NCBI GenBank assembly: GCA_963732845.1
Contig: CAVTBE010000016.1
Span: 124,001-188,000, forward strand
From: CAVSRC01 sp963732845
GTDB taxonomy: Bacteria > Pseudomonadota > Alphaproteobacteria > Rhizobiales > Kaistiaceae
DNA: 64,000 nt
Direction of reading: 5' to 3'
Part shown: positions 63,505 to 64,000 of the stretch, piece after piece
Position numbering within the stretch: the first letter of the stretch is position 1
How the letters are laid out: each line of letters starts with the position of its first letter
Program-made: the position numbers and the translations under genes
The notes under the pieces: generated by a model
What the model was told of the DNA's origin: nothing
Database searches by the model: none
Seen by the model: only the letters and a program-made list of their open reading frames with translations

Positions 63505-64000
63505 TCTGTTCCTCCCTTGTTGCCCGGGGTTCTAACCCACGGTTGTCGTGCCTCCGGGGGACCCGCCCGCGTCTCCTGCCGCGGCGGCGCTATCCGATCG
63601 GCCATCTCCCACACGAAATCTGACATGAGGAGGAGTTGCATGCAAGATGCGCACGCCAACACGAGCTGCCATATTGGCGACATATTGCGGTGATGTTGCG
63701 GTTCCGCGAACGAAGCCGAGCAGAAGAATCGCGGAATTTCCCGCAGTTTTCCTCAGCCTCGGCGGCCACTCCGCCGAAATGGCGAGTCGACGCCCGCGAG
63801 ACGAGGCGCAATCGTTCATTGAATTGCGGTTCATGTTGATCTAGTTTTGTTGCTTGCCGCTCACCCGGACCGCCGACAGCCATGAAACGCGTGATGTTCG
63901 ACCAACGATCCGGCGACCGAGCCCGGCAGGTTCCCTCCCCCGCATAATCGCGACGGATCTGGCAGGCACCTGATGCCGCGCCCGCGACATGCAGTGATCC
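63505..64000. other. upstream region of the sugar ABC operon to the window edge
   Basis: About 500 bp without a supported gene. It holds two direct copies of CATATTG at 63670-63676 and 63681-63687 (11-bp period, one helical turn), a possible regulator site. Open frames on both strands lack ribosome sites and known motifs. A regulator gene probably lies beyond the edge. Confidence 0.5.

Noticed and set aside
63590..63883. 97-codon minus-strand frame before the sugar-binding protein
   Set aside because: Its sequence is Ser/Arg/Cys-rich with no domain and no ribosome site; probably chance in the upstream region.

Overview
This window is about 67% G+C chromosomal DNA that looks like an alphaproteobacterium of the order Hyphomicrobiales (Rhizobiales). 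This rests on the hisS-hisZ-hisG operon, the plant-type gshA beside rsmE, a CIRCE-controlled groESL operon, a BacA/SbmA-like transporter, DUF1127 genes and many periplasmic-binding-protein ABC operons. I see no transposase, phage, CRISPR or tRNA/rRNA gene. The genus cannot be fixed from this sequence alone.

Layout. 1-6.4 kb: the end of a sigma-54 activator, a secreted protein, a 41-bp tandem repeat, groES-groEL with promoter, CIRCE and terminator, and an SbmA/BacA-like peptide transporter bracketed by two paralogous single-domain cyclic-nucleotide-binding proteins. 6.6-10.8 kb: hisS-hisZ-hisG, then a tandem array of four DUF1127 mini-genes, at least two of them damaged. 10.9-18.5 kb: tag, two paralogous L,D-transpeptidases, a DHA2 exporter, malate synthase A, and an ABC-2 exporter pair. 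18.5-20.1 kb: thiM-thiE behind a TPP riboswitch. 20.2-28.0 kb: glycolate oxidase glcF, glcE and glcD, a 54-aa membrane protein that I found by reading the minus strand, a GFA-family gene on the other strand, and divergent lutABC. 28-45.9 kb: an amino-acid ABC pair, a glutamine amidotransferase, a phosphoesterase, LuxR/TetR/LysR regulators, a 1-Cys peroxiredoxin, a tandem UspA, gshA, rsmE, a HigBA toxin-antitoxin, xseA, a GNAT enzyme, cytochrome c, and a ThDP enzyme with a +1 frameshift. 45.9-50.1 kb: histidine kinase, CheY-like receiver and REC-GGDEF-EAL protein in one operon. 50.4-63.5 kb: a DTW protein, a phosphoribosyltransferase, an oligopeptide-type ABC operon ending in a 2-hydroxyacid dehydrogenase, and a sugar-type ABC operon.

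Functional links. GlcDEF turns glycolate into glyoxylate and malate synthase condenses that with acetyl-CoA. LutABC oxidises lactate. Together they suggest use of small hydroxyacids. ThiM-ThiE is a salvage route under thiamin control. The kinase/receiver/GGDEF-EAL operon looks like a phosphorelay into cyclic-di-GMP. Both long ABC operons carry a strong stem-loop between the binding-protein gene and the first permease gene, consistent with overproduction of the binding protein.

I found no clearly new defence or mobile system. The best candidates for something under-described are the two cNMP-binding proteins flanking the SbmA/BacA transporter, the DUF1127 array with near-identical ribosome-binding leaders (plus a longer DUF1127 protein divergent from a LysR gene), and the cytochrome c/ThDP-enzyme overlap. 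Single-base frameshifts (ThDP enzyme, two DUF1127 copies, probably the kinase N-terminus) could be real decay or assembly error.
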